Positions 15,686 through 22,628 of a DNA stretch of 33,601 nt are shown here, piece by piece (position 1 is the stretch's first letter; each line of letters starts with the position of its first letter). The notes below the pieces were generated by a model that made no database searches, had not been told where the DNA came from, and saw only the letters and a list, made by a program, of their open reading frames with translations. The stretch is from a bacterium (GTDB lineage Bacteria; Planctomycetota; J058; JAJDCP01): positions 1 to 33,601 of the forward strand of contig JAUIEM010000049.1 in the NCBI GenBank assembly GCA_030428695.1, in the 5' to 3' direction. The translations under genes were made by a program, and so were the position numbers.

Positions 15686-16476
15686 GCGTCCGGGTCGAGA
15701 AGGCGGGCGCGGTCACGACGGTGATCCTCGACCGCCCCGCCGTGCGCAACGCGATCGACCCCGCGACCGCCGCGGCGCTGGCGCGGGCCTTCCGGGACTT
15801 CGAACAGGATGAGGAAGCCGACGCCGCGGTGCTGTGGGGCGCCGGCGGCTGCTTCTGCGCCGGCGCCGACCTCAAGGCGGTCGCCGCGGGGGCGGAGTTC
15901 CCGCTCGCAGAAGACGGCGACGGCCCCCTCGGCCCGACCCGGATGTTCCTCACCAAGCCGGTGGTCGCCGCGGTCGCGGGGCACGCGGTCGCGGGCGGCC
16001 TCGAGCTCGCCCTGTGGTGCGACCTGCGGGTCGTCGAGGAGAGCGCGGTCTTCGGCGTGTTCTGCCGGCGCTGGGGGGTGCCGCTGATCGATGGCGGGAC
16101 GGCCCGGCTGCCGCGGCTGATCGGGCTGAGCCGGGCGCTCGACCTGATCCTGACCGGGCGGCCGGTCGGCTCCGAGGAGGCGCTCGCGATCGGCCTCGCC
16201 CACCGGCGCGTGCCCGACGGCACCAGCCGCGCCGCCGCCGAGGCCCTCGCCGCCGAGCTCGCGGCCTTCCCCTCCGCCTGCCTGCGGGCCGACCGGGCGA
16301 GCGCTTACGGGGGCCTGGGGGAGACGCTCGAGGCGGCGCTGCGGGCCGAGCACCGGCGGGGGGTGGAGGTGCTGGCGGAAGCGCGCCGCGGGGCCGGGCG
16401 CTTCGTCGCCGGGGAGGGGCGCCACGGGGCGTTCGGGAGGTCGAATGCGCGGGAAGATGGCGCCGTCCCTTCCTGA
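15682..16476 (+). CDS. enoyl-CoA hydratase/isomerase (crotonase) family protein
   Basis: A 264-residue cytosolic crotonase-fold protein. The oxyanion-hole segments are FCAGADLKAV and GHAVAGGLELALWCD; the latter keeps the first catalytic glutamate (equivalent to Glu144 of rat hydratase). At the position of the second (Glu164), aligned backwards from the conserved GGT, a cysteine sits in FGVFCRRWGVPLIDGGTARL. It may therefore be a hydratase with altered chemistry, an isomerase or another crotonase activity. In the operon it would be placed to hydrate the enoyl-CoA made by the dehydrogenase-kinase pair. The start overlaps the previous stop (ATGA). The last about 20 residues are basic and probably unstructured. 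Confidence 0.9.
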   Translation: MSVRVEKAGAVTTVILDRPAVRNAIDPATAAALARAFRDFEQDEEADAAVLWGAGGCFCAGADLKAVAAGAEFPLAEDGDGPLGPTRMFLTKPVVAAVAGHAVAGGLELALWCDLRVVEESAVFGVFCRRWGVPLIDGGTARLPRLIGLSRALDLILTGRPVGSEEALAIGLAHRRVPDGTSRAAAEALAAELAAFPSACLRADRASAYGGLGETLEAALRAEHRRGVEVLAEARRGAGRFVAGEGRHGAFGRSNAREDGAVPS

Positions 16477-16548
16477 GGTGTTCGAGAGCCGGATGGTGGT
16501 CGCGCGGGGCGCGCGGTACCATCGGCCGGAAACCGACGAGGACTTCCG

Positions 16549-17172
16549 ATGCGCTTTCTGTTGCTTTTCCTCCTGGCCGGCACCGCCCTCGCGGGTCCGG
16601 CGACCGAGTTCCTGCGCGCCCAACAGCGCACTCTCCGCCAGCTCGCCCGCTCGGGCGACGCGCGAGAGCGCGCGCGCTGCGCCGTTGAGATCGCGGCCTT
16701 CCTCGACTTCGAGGGCTTCGCGAAGGAGGTGATCGGCGACCTGGTCCTGCCGGCCCGGGAGCGCGAGACGCTCCGCGAGAAGCTCGACGACGTGTTCGTC
16801 GCCGAGGTCCGGCAGAGCCTCGCCGAGACCGAGCTCAGCTTCACGGGCGAGCGGCAGGAGGACGGGCAGACCGTGGTCGAGGCGGTCGGCATCGACGCGG
16901 TCAAGATCGACTTCGTGCTCGATCCGCCGCGGGACCGGAACGGCTGGCGCGTGGTCGACGTCTACACCGATCCGGCCCGGCTGGCGAAGAACTACAAGTA
17001 CGAGGTCAAGCGGCTGTACGCGAACGGAGGCATGCCCGCGGTCGTCGACAACCTCCAGGAGAAGGTCGACGCCCTCGGAGAGGACGACGACGATGCCGCC
17101 GCGGACGAGGGCTCGGGCGAGGGCGGCTCCGGTGAAGGCGGCTCCGGCGACGGCCAACCGGACCAGGACTGA
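16549..17172 (+). CDS. MlaC/Ttg2D-like periplasmic phospholipid-binding protein with low-complexity tail
   Basis: A 207-residue exported protein: signal peptide MRFLLLFLLAGTALAG, then a domain of the MlaC (toluene-tolerance Ttg2D) type with FLRAQQRTLRQL, FLDFEGFAKEVIG and the strand pattern WRVVDVYTDPARLAKNYKYE. MlaC proteins carry phospholipid between outer-membrane MlaA and the inner-membrane MlaFEDB transporter. No mla partner gene is in the window, so it is an orphan here. From about residue 180 the protein changes to an acidic Asp/Glu/Gly/Ser tail (repeated GSGEGGSG), unusual for the family and possibly disordered. A TACCAT at 16517 may be its -10, and GAGGA lies about nine bases before the ATG, so it may be transcribed separately from the preceding operon. 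Confidence 0.82.
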   Translation: MRFLLLFLLAGTALAGPATEFLRAQQRTLRQLARSGDARERARCAVEIAAFLDFEGFAKEVIGDLVLPARERETLREKLDDVFVAEVRQSLAETELSFTGERQEDGQTVVEAVGIDAVKIDFVLDPPRDRNGWRVVDVYTDPARLAKNYKYEVKRLYANGGMPAVVDNLQEKVDALGEDDDDAAADEGSGEGGSGEGGSGDGQPDQD

Positions 17173-17278
17173 GGCGTCGACGGAGTCTCCGCCATCCATC
17201 GGGGCGGCTCCCCGAGGACCGGCTGCGCCCGTTCGAGGAGGCGGTCGACGCGGTGATCGCGGGCTCGGGCGAGGGCGG
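17109..17278 (+). repeat. 18-bp direct repeat at the MlaC-like gene tail and in the following gap
   Basis: The 18-base sequence GGGCTCGGGCGAGGGCGG occurs at 17109-17126 (inside the tail, encoding GSGEGGS) and again at 17261-17278 in the 135-base intergenic stretch. In the second place a frame ending at 17294 also reads AGSGEGGSDPR. This looks like a duplicated or decayed copy of the gene end rather than a functional site. A short hairpin (TCGGGG/CCCCGA, 17199-17215) lies between them; it has no T tract. Confidence 0.55.
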
Positions 17279-17307
17279 AAGCGACCCGCGCTGACAGGGA
17301 GGTCACC

Positions 17308-20300
17308 GTGTTCGAGATCCACAACCCGAAGTTGCGCGCGAAGCTTCTACCCCGGCGCGGCCTGCCGGGGAGCGCGGTCGTGCCGACGGCGCGGCAGCGG
17401 GCGAACACGCTCGAGCGCCTCGAGAAGGGCTACCGGAAGATCGCGCGCCACGTCACCAGCGGCCTGAAGAAGGCCGAAGAGCTCGCGGCCCTCGAACCGG
17501 ATCTCGGCCAGCTGCACCTGCAGCCCTTGCGCGAGGCGACCCACGCGCTCTTGCGCGCGCCGACCGAGGAGGCTCTCGCCGCCGCCTCCCCCGAGGTGCT
17601 CGGGGCGGCGTTGGTCGTCGGCCAACGCGCGGATCCGTCGCGCTCGCTCGTGCCGGGCATCGTCGCGGCCCACGGACTCGTCGTCGCCCTCGACGCCTAC
17701 CTCCGCTGCCTCGACTTCGGCCTGCACTACCCGGGCAACTGGCGGGGGGGCTTCTTCCTCGTCGAAGAGAGCGGTCCGCACGGGTACCGCTGGCGTCCCG
17801 ACCATCTGCCCCTGCGCCACGCGGTCTGCGCCGCGCCAGAGGAGGAGTACGCCGCGGCGCGGCGGCGCGCCGAAGAGCTGCGGCCGGCGCTGCCCCCGCT
17901 GCGCCGGGCACGGCTCGCAGCGATCTTCCCCGATGAGTCCTGGGCGGACGGCGACCTGACGGAGCTGCTGGCGGACACCGCGTTGCGTCCCTACCACGTC
18001 GGCTTCCTGCTCGGGGCGGCGCGTGATCCGGCCGTGGTCCTCGCCTTCGCCGACCGTTTCCCGAACGCCCGCGAGCTGATCGGGAACCACGCGCTGGACA
18101 TCGCCGCGGCGATGCTCGAGGGCCAGGCGCTGCCGCTGCTCACGGAGCTGTTGGGCCGGGGGCTGAAGAAGCCGAAGCACGGTCCGCTGCTCAAGACCCC
18201 GCCGAAGCAGCTCGCCGCGGCGCTCGGCTGTTTCCGCAGCCCCGCCGCCGCGCGCCAGCTCGCGCCCTTCCTCGGCCACCGCATCGTCGGACCGACCGTC
18301 GCCGAGACCTTCCGCGCCTGGCCGGAGCTGCTGGCGGAGGTCGACCCGCGCGACCTCGGGAAGGCGGCCCGCACCGCCTTCGACACGCTGCGCGAGGGGG
18401 CCGAGCGGGCCGAGGCCGCATCCGGACCGGTCGCCGCCGCGGAGGATGTTCCGCCGCTCCTGCGTGAGCGGCCCTGGCGCCCGCGCAAGGGGAAGAAGCC
18501 GAAGCCCCGGGTGCTGGCGTTGACCCTCCCCGCGAAGCTCGAGGAGCACATCGATCCGGACTTCCTCGCCCGGGACTACGGCGAAGGCTCGGCGCATCTG
18601 CCGGAGATGGGGGAAGAGCAACGGGCGGCCTGGCGCGAGAAGCGCGCGAAGGGCGACTTCCACTTCGCCGACCGCGACTGGTGGCACAAGAAGGGCGCGC
18701 CGAACGTCTGCGCGCGGGTCCCCGCCGCGGAGGCCCTGGTGGCCTGGAACGAGGGCGCGGACGTGGCGGGGGACGTCCGCCACTTCCTGCAGACCCACGG
18801 ACTCGCCGCCCTGCCCGGCCTGGTGCGCGGGAGGTGGTGGAAGTTCCTGCAGTGGGAGAGCGGGCCGGTGTACCTCGAGGCCGCGCTCGCGGTCGACTCC
18901 CCGCGCCTCGCGCCGAGCTTCGCGCGGGTCGCGGCGCGCCGCAAGAACTTCCGCGCCGAGGCCGCGGGCTGGTTCCTGCGCCACCCCGCGAACGCCGCCC
19001 TCGGCCTGCTCCCGGACGCCCTCGGCGCGGACAAGAAGGCGCGCAAAGAGGCCGTGGGAGCCCTCGCCATCCTGCTCGCCGGCGGTCACCACCAGACCGT
19101 GCGGGCGGCCGCCGCCCGCTACGGCGACGAGGCCCTGGCGGCGCTCGCTCCCGTGCTCGAGCGCGATCCTCTCGACGTCGCGCGCAAGCCGCCGAAGGCG
19201 CCGGCCTTCCTGCTCGTCGAGCGGCTCCCGCCGCTGCTGCTGCGGTCCGGTGGGGCGCTGCCGGCCGACGCGATCGAGGCGCTGCTCGAGATGCTGCGCA
19301 CAGTCGAGCGCCTCCCCCGCTACCCGGGCCTCGACCTGGTCGCCGAGGCCGTGACGCCGGACTCGCTCGACGCCTGGCTGTGTGCGCTGCTCGAGCAGTG
19401 GGTGCTCGCCGGCGCCCCCGGTCGCCACGACTGGATGCTCCACGCCTGCACCCAGCTCCCCGCGCCCGATGCGGTGCGCCGGGTGGGAGAGCTCTTGCGG
19501 GGCTGGGCGCAGAAGAAGAAGGCCCACGCCGCACGCGCGGCCGAGGCCCTCGCCGCCGCCGGCAGCGACCAGGCCCTGATGCACCTCGCCCACGTCGCCT
19601 CGACCGCGCGCTTCGATCAGGTGAAGGCGCAGGTCCGACGCCTGCTCGGCGAGGTCGCCGCGGCCCGCGGGCTCAGCGCTGACGCGCTCGCCGACCGCAC
19701 GGTGCCGGCCCTCGGCCTCGAGGAGGACGGCAGCCTGCCGCTCGACTTCGGTCCGCGGACGTTCGTCGTCCGCCTCGACGGCGCCCTCGGCCTGCGGCTG
19801 GAGGACGCGGCGGGCACGCGCCAGAAGAGCTTCCCCCGCAGCCGCAAGAGCGACGACAAGGCGAAGCTCGCGGCCGCCCGCAAGCGCTACCAGGCCTTCA
19901 AGAAGGACGTCGAGGCGATCGCCGACCGCCAGCGCCGCCGCTTCGAGCGCGCCCTGCAGAGCCAGCGCACCTGGCCGGCCGCCGACTTCGAGCGCTTCCT
20001 CGTCGCCCATCCGCTCGTCCGCCAGCTCTGCGCGGGCCTGGTCTGGGAAGTCGTCGACGGCGTCCGCTTCCGGGTCTGCGCCGACGGAGGCCTGGCGGAC
20101 ATCGAGGACGACGACTTCGCGCTGCCGGCCGACGCGCGCGTGCGTATCGCCCATCCGCTGTCGATGCCCGACGAGCTGCCGACCTGGAGCGAGCGCTTCG
20201 GCGACTACGAGCTCGTCCAGCCCTTCCCCCAGCTCGGCCGCGAGACCTTCACCCCGACCGCGAAAGAACGCAAGGCGAAGAAGCTCACGCGGCATGTCGG

Positions 20301-20574
20301 CGGGACGATCGAGGGCAAGAAGCTGCTCGGCATGATGGAGTCGCGGGGCTGGCGGCGCGACTCCGCCGGCCACGTCGGCGCATGGCTGCGCACGGTCCCG
20401 ACGCCCAAGGGCCCGGCCGTGCTGCGCCTGCCGATCACGCCGGGCATCGACCTCGCCTGGCTCGAGAACAGCCCGCAGACCCCCGGCGCTCTGGAGAGCC
20501 CCGTGCCGCTCGGGAAGCTCGGCCCGATCGCCTTCAGCGAGCTGGTGCGGGAGCTCGCGGCGCTGCGGGGCTGA
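17308..20574 (+). CDS. large DUF4132-domain protein
   Basis: A 1088-residue, probably cytosolic protein of unknown function. The first about 750 residues are helix-rich with Ala/Leu/Arg repeats that look like degenerate armadillo/HEAT-type helices. The C-terminal third matches DUF4132: a basic segment KSFPRSRKSDDKAKLAAARK, a helix KRYQAFKKDVEAIADRQRRR, then RTWPAADFERFLVAHPLV and ADGGLADIEDDDFALP, with IAHPLSMP and the closing FGDYELVQPFPQLGR. DUF4132 proteins often accompany WGR or molybdate-metabolism regulatory genes, but no such partner is adjacent. The GTG at 17308 is chosen because GGAGG at 17298-17302 is five bases upstream. There is no signal peptide or membrane segment. A DNA/RNA-linked role is only a guess from the family. 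Confidence 0.9.
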   Translation: MFEIHNPKLRAKLLPRRGLPGSAVVPTARQRANTLERLEKGYRKIARHVTSGLKKAEELAALEPDLGQLHLQPLREATHALLRAPTEEALAAASPEVLGAALVVGQRADPSRSLVPGIVAAHGLVVALDAYLRCLDFGLHYPGNWRGGFFLVEESGPHGYRWRPDHLPLRHAVCAAPEEEYAAARRRAEELRPALPPLRRARLAAIFPDESWADGDLTELLADTALRPYHVGFLLGAARDPAVVLAFADRFPNARELIGNHALDIAAAMLEGQALPLLTELLGRGLKKPKHGPLLKTPPKQLAAALGCFRSPAAARQLAPFLGHRIVGPTVAETFRAWPELLAEVDPRDLGKAARTAFDTLREGAERAEAASGPVAAAEDVPPLLRERPWRPRKGKKPKPRVLALTLPAKLEEHIDPDFLARDYGEGSAHLPEMGEEQRAAWREKRAKGDFHFADRDWWHKKGAPNVCARVPAAEALVAWNEGADVAGDVRHFLQTHGLAALPGLVRGRWWKFLQWESGPVYLEAALAVDSPRLAPSFARVAARRKNFRAEAAGWFLRHPANAALGLLPDALGADKKARKEAVGALAILLAGGHHQTVRAAAARYGDEALAALAPVLERDPLDVARKPPKAPAFLLVERLPPLLLRSGGALPADAIEALLEMLRTVERLPRYPGLDLVAEAVTPDSLDAWLCALLEQWVLAGAPGRHDWMLHACTQLPAPDAVRRVGELLRGWAQKKKAHAARAAEALAAAGSDQALMHLAHVASTARFDQVKAQVRRLLGEVAAARGLSADALADRTVPALGLEEDGSLPLDFGPRTFVVRLDGALGLRLEDAAGTRQKSFPRSRKSDDKAKLAAARKRYQAFKKDVEAIADRQRRRFERALQSQRTWPAADFERFLVAHPLVRQLCAGLVWEVVDGVRFRVCADGGLADIEDDDFALPADARVRIAHPLSMPDELPTWSERFGDYELVQPFPQLGRETFTPTAKERKAKKLTRHVGGTIEGKKLLGMMESRGWRRDSAGHVGAWLRTVPTPKGPAVLRLPITPGIDLAWLENSPQTPGALESPVPLGKLGPIAFSELVRELAALRG

Positions 20575-20641
20575 GCGCAGAACGGCGAAGGCCGACTTGC
20601 GCGTTCCCCTCGTGCATGCAACGTTGGAGCGGAGGAATCGG

Positions 20642-21118
20642 ATGCACGAAGCCCGCGATCCCTGCCTGGCCGCGACGGTACCGAGGGAATCGGACGCGAA
20701 CGCCGGGCCCTTCATGGCATTGTGCGTGCTTCTCGGGGTCCTCCTGTGCCTCGGCTACATCTTCGCGTCCTTGATCAACTCTCCCGCGAGGCGGGGGGGC
20801 ACTGGGTTGGTCGAAGCCGACTTCGAGACCATCCAGGCCGCCTGCGAGAGCTTCCTCGCGCAGGACGCCGACGGCGACGGGGTCCGCGATCTTCCCACCG
20901 ACCTCGAGGAGCTCGCCGCCTGCGGCTTGCTCCCGCCCTCCCTCGGGGCGGGACAGGGACCGGAAGATCTCTATGTCCATACCAGCCGCCCCGCAGGCCC
21001 GGGCGACCCCCGGCTGGTCCGCTTCCGCGGCCTGCGCGACGCCGAGCAGGTCTACGCCTTGTGCGTCGCGGCCTGGCGGCGGGCGCAGGAGCCGGAGGAG
21101 CCGGCTGAGGAGGCCTGA
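20642..21118 (+). CDS. small single-pass membrane protein with Asp-rich calcium-like loop
   Basis: A 158-residue protein with one hydrophobic segment at about 24-45 (MALCVLLGVLLCLGYIFASL), preceded by a short polar N-terminus. The extracytoplasmic part contains DADGDGVRDLPTDLEEL, an EF-hand- or dockerin-like Asp loop followed by a helix. This organisation recalls type II secretion pseudopilins (GspG-like), where such a loop binds calcium, but the usual prepilin cleavage motif is not evident. The start at 20642 has GGAGG at 20631-20635, six bases upstream; the ATG-like frame to 20597 has no ribosome site. The gene runs head-on into the FrnE-like gene with one base between the stops. Confidence 0.75.
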   Translation: MHEARDPCLAATVPRESDANAGPFMALCVLLGVLLCLGYIFASLINSPARRGGTGLVEADFETIQAACESFLAQDADGDGVRDLPTDLEELAACGLLPPSLGAGQGPEDLYVHTSRPAGPGDPRLVRFRGLRDAEQVYALCVAAWRRAQEPEEPAEEA

Positions 21119-21119
21119 C

Positions 21120-21824
21120 CTACGCCGGGCCGCAGCCCTCCGGCCCGCAGACCTCGCCCTCGACGGCGGGCGGAGCGTGTTCCGCCCAGGCCGCCTCGAG
21201 CGCCTTCTGCAGGACCTCCGCCGGCTGCGCGCCGGAGGCGGCGTGGCGGGCCCCGATGCGGAAGAAGGGCACGCCGCGGATGCCGAGCGCGGCCGCTTCC
21301 GCCTCGTCCGCCCGCACTTCTTCGGCGCACCGGTCCCCTGCGAGCAGGGCGTCGACGGCGTTGGGCTCCAGGCCGACCTCGACCGCCAGCGGACGCAGGG
21401 CCGCGGGCTCGCCGATCGCGACACCCTCGCTGAGGTAGGCGCGCAAGAGCCGCTCCTTGAGCGCGTCCTGGCAGCCCTGCTCCCCGGCCAGGTGCAGCAG
21501 CCGGTGGGCGTCGAAGGTGTTGCCCGGGCGGATGATGTCGAAGCGGAAGTCGAGCCCGTCGGCGGCGGCGGTCGCGGTCATGCGCGCGATCATCTCCGCG
21601 GCCGCCGGGACCGGCACGCCGTACTTGGCCGCGAGGCGCGCGGCGTAGGAGAGGGCAGGGTCGCGCACCCGCGGCGCCGTCGTGTCGAGCTCGAAGGCCC
21701 GCCACACGACCTGGACGGGCCGGTCGAAGTCCGCGAGGGCGGCCTCGAGCCGGCGCTTGCCGACGTAGCACCAGGGGCAGGCGATGTCCGACCAGACGTC
21801 GATGCGAAGGGGTGCTTCACGCAT
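21120..21824 (-). CDS. FrnE/DsbA-family thiol oxidoreductase
   Basis: A 234-residue protein of the 2-hydroxychromene isomerase/DsbA (FrnE) family. The thioredoxin-like active site is SDIACPWCYVGK with the CxxC cysteines at 16 and 19, and the cis-proline loop is RGVPFFRIG. The all-helical insertion with NTFDAHRLLHLA is typical. No signal peptide is visible, so it is probably cytosolic, catalysing disulfide exchange or a polyketide-type dithiol step. The C-terminus ends EVCGPEGCGPA, with two further cysteines seen in many family members. The start at 21824 has AGGAG about eight bases upstream. Only 34 bases separate it from the lipoprotein gene upstream, so they may be one transcript. Confidence 0.92.
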   Translation of the reverse strand: MREAPLRIDVWSDIACPWCYVGKRRLEAALADFDRPVQVVWRAFELDTTAPRVRDPALSYAARLAAKYGVPVPAAAEMIARMTATAAADGLDFRFDIIRPGNTFDAHRLLHLAGEQGCQDALKERLLRAYLSEGVAIGEPAALRPLAVEVGLEPNAVDALLAGDRCAEEVRADEAEAAALGIRGVPFFRIGARHAASGAQPAEVLQKALEAAWAEHAPPAVEGEVCGPEGCGPA

Positions 21825-21858
21825 CAGGCGATCTCCTCTCGAGTCCCGTTCACTCGCC

Positions 21859-22512
21859 TCACTCCGGCTCCGCCTCGAGGAGGACCCGCCAGAGCTTCTG
21901 GGCATCGGCCTCCGACGGCTCGTCCCGCGTCCAGGCGAGCAGCTTGCCCGCGGGCGAGTAGACCAGCACCGCGGTCGCTTCCTCGGCGACGCCGAGGGCG
22001 GCGCGGACCGCTCCGTCCTCGTCGATCAACAGCGCGGGCGGCGCATCGGGGTCGTCCTCCTCGCGCATGCGCTCGAGCGCGAGCTCGTCGAACCAGGCGG
22101 CCTCCATGTCCTCGAGCAGCCCGAGCCGCTTCGCGGTGCCCGCCGGCCGCGCGTCGAGCAGCGCGCCGACCCAGGCCTTCTGGACCTCCTCGTTGGCCAT
22201 CGTCGGCGCGCTGATCACCAACACCAGGCCGCGGGCGACAAGGTCGGCGGAGGCGTGGCCGTCGCCGTGGGGATCGTCGAGCTGGAACGCGGGCAGCTCG
22301 AGCGCGAACGGCGCCTCCGCGAGCGGCTCACCGACGGCGGTTCCGGCTGCGTCCGCAGGCGGGATGGCCTGCGTCTTGGCCGGGGGCCCCTCCGACGCTG
22401 CGCCGCCCGTCGAGGAGCAGCCCAGGCACAGCAGGAGGACGGCTCCGCACAGCAGCGTCCGCGCCGTTCTCCGGGGCCCCGCGAGACCCTTCCTCCTCCC
22501 GTTCCTCTCCAT
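21859..22512 (-). CDS. lipoprotein of unknown function, possibly thioredoxin-fold-like
   Basis: A 217-residue lipoprotein with a basic N-terminus, a hydrophobic stretch and the lipobox LLLCLGC. After a low-complexity linker, the mature domain has LVLVISAPTMANEEVQKAW, a helix, then PPALLIDEDGAVRAALGV and TAVLVYSPAGKLLAWTRD. That order of strands resembles YtfJ/thioredoxin-like proteins, but there is no CxxC or catalytic cysteine, so redox activity is unlikely. The start is uncertain: ATG 22512 has GAGGG seven bases away and is preferred over the in-frame ATG 22518 and the long upstream extension, which would run into a terminator. Confidence 0.75.
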   Translation of the reverse strand: MERNGRRKGLAGPRRTARTLLCGAVLLLCLGCSSTGGAASEGPPAKTQAIPPADAAGTAVGEPLAEAPFALELPAFQLDDPHGDGHASADLVARGLVLVISAPTMANEEVQKAWVGALLDARPAGTAKRLGLLEDMEAAWFDELALERMREEDDPDAPPALLIDEDGAVRAALGVAEEATAVLVYSPAGKLLAWTRDEPSEADAQKLWRVLLEAEPE

Positions 22513-22576
22513 CGGCATCCCTCGAAGCTCGATCCATCCCCCGCCAGCGTCGCACGCCCGGGTGCCCGGGGCCATC

Positions 22577-22602
22577 AAAAAACGGGGCTCCTTCGAGCCC
22601 CG
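22577..22602 (-). terminator. intrinsic terminator of the papain-like protein gene
   Basis: Read on the minus strand, an 8-bp stem CGGGGCTC/GAGCCCCG closes a GAAG tetraloop and is followed directly by TTTTTT and G. It lies 27 bases after the stop at 22629 and ends the transcript of that gene before the next lipoprotein gene. It is the only textbook rho-independent terminator seen in the window. Confidence 0.92.
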
Positions 22603-22628
22603 GGGGTCGCACTTCCAAGGGGGCAGAC

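Noticed and set aside
17347..20715. 1122-codon minus-strand frame opposite the DUF4132 gene
   Set aside because: Composition is noise-like with no domains. The plus-strand frame has a ribosome site and a recognised domain.
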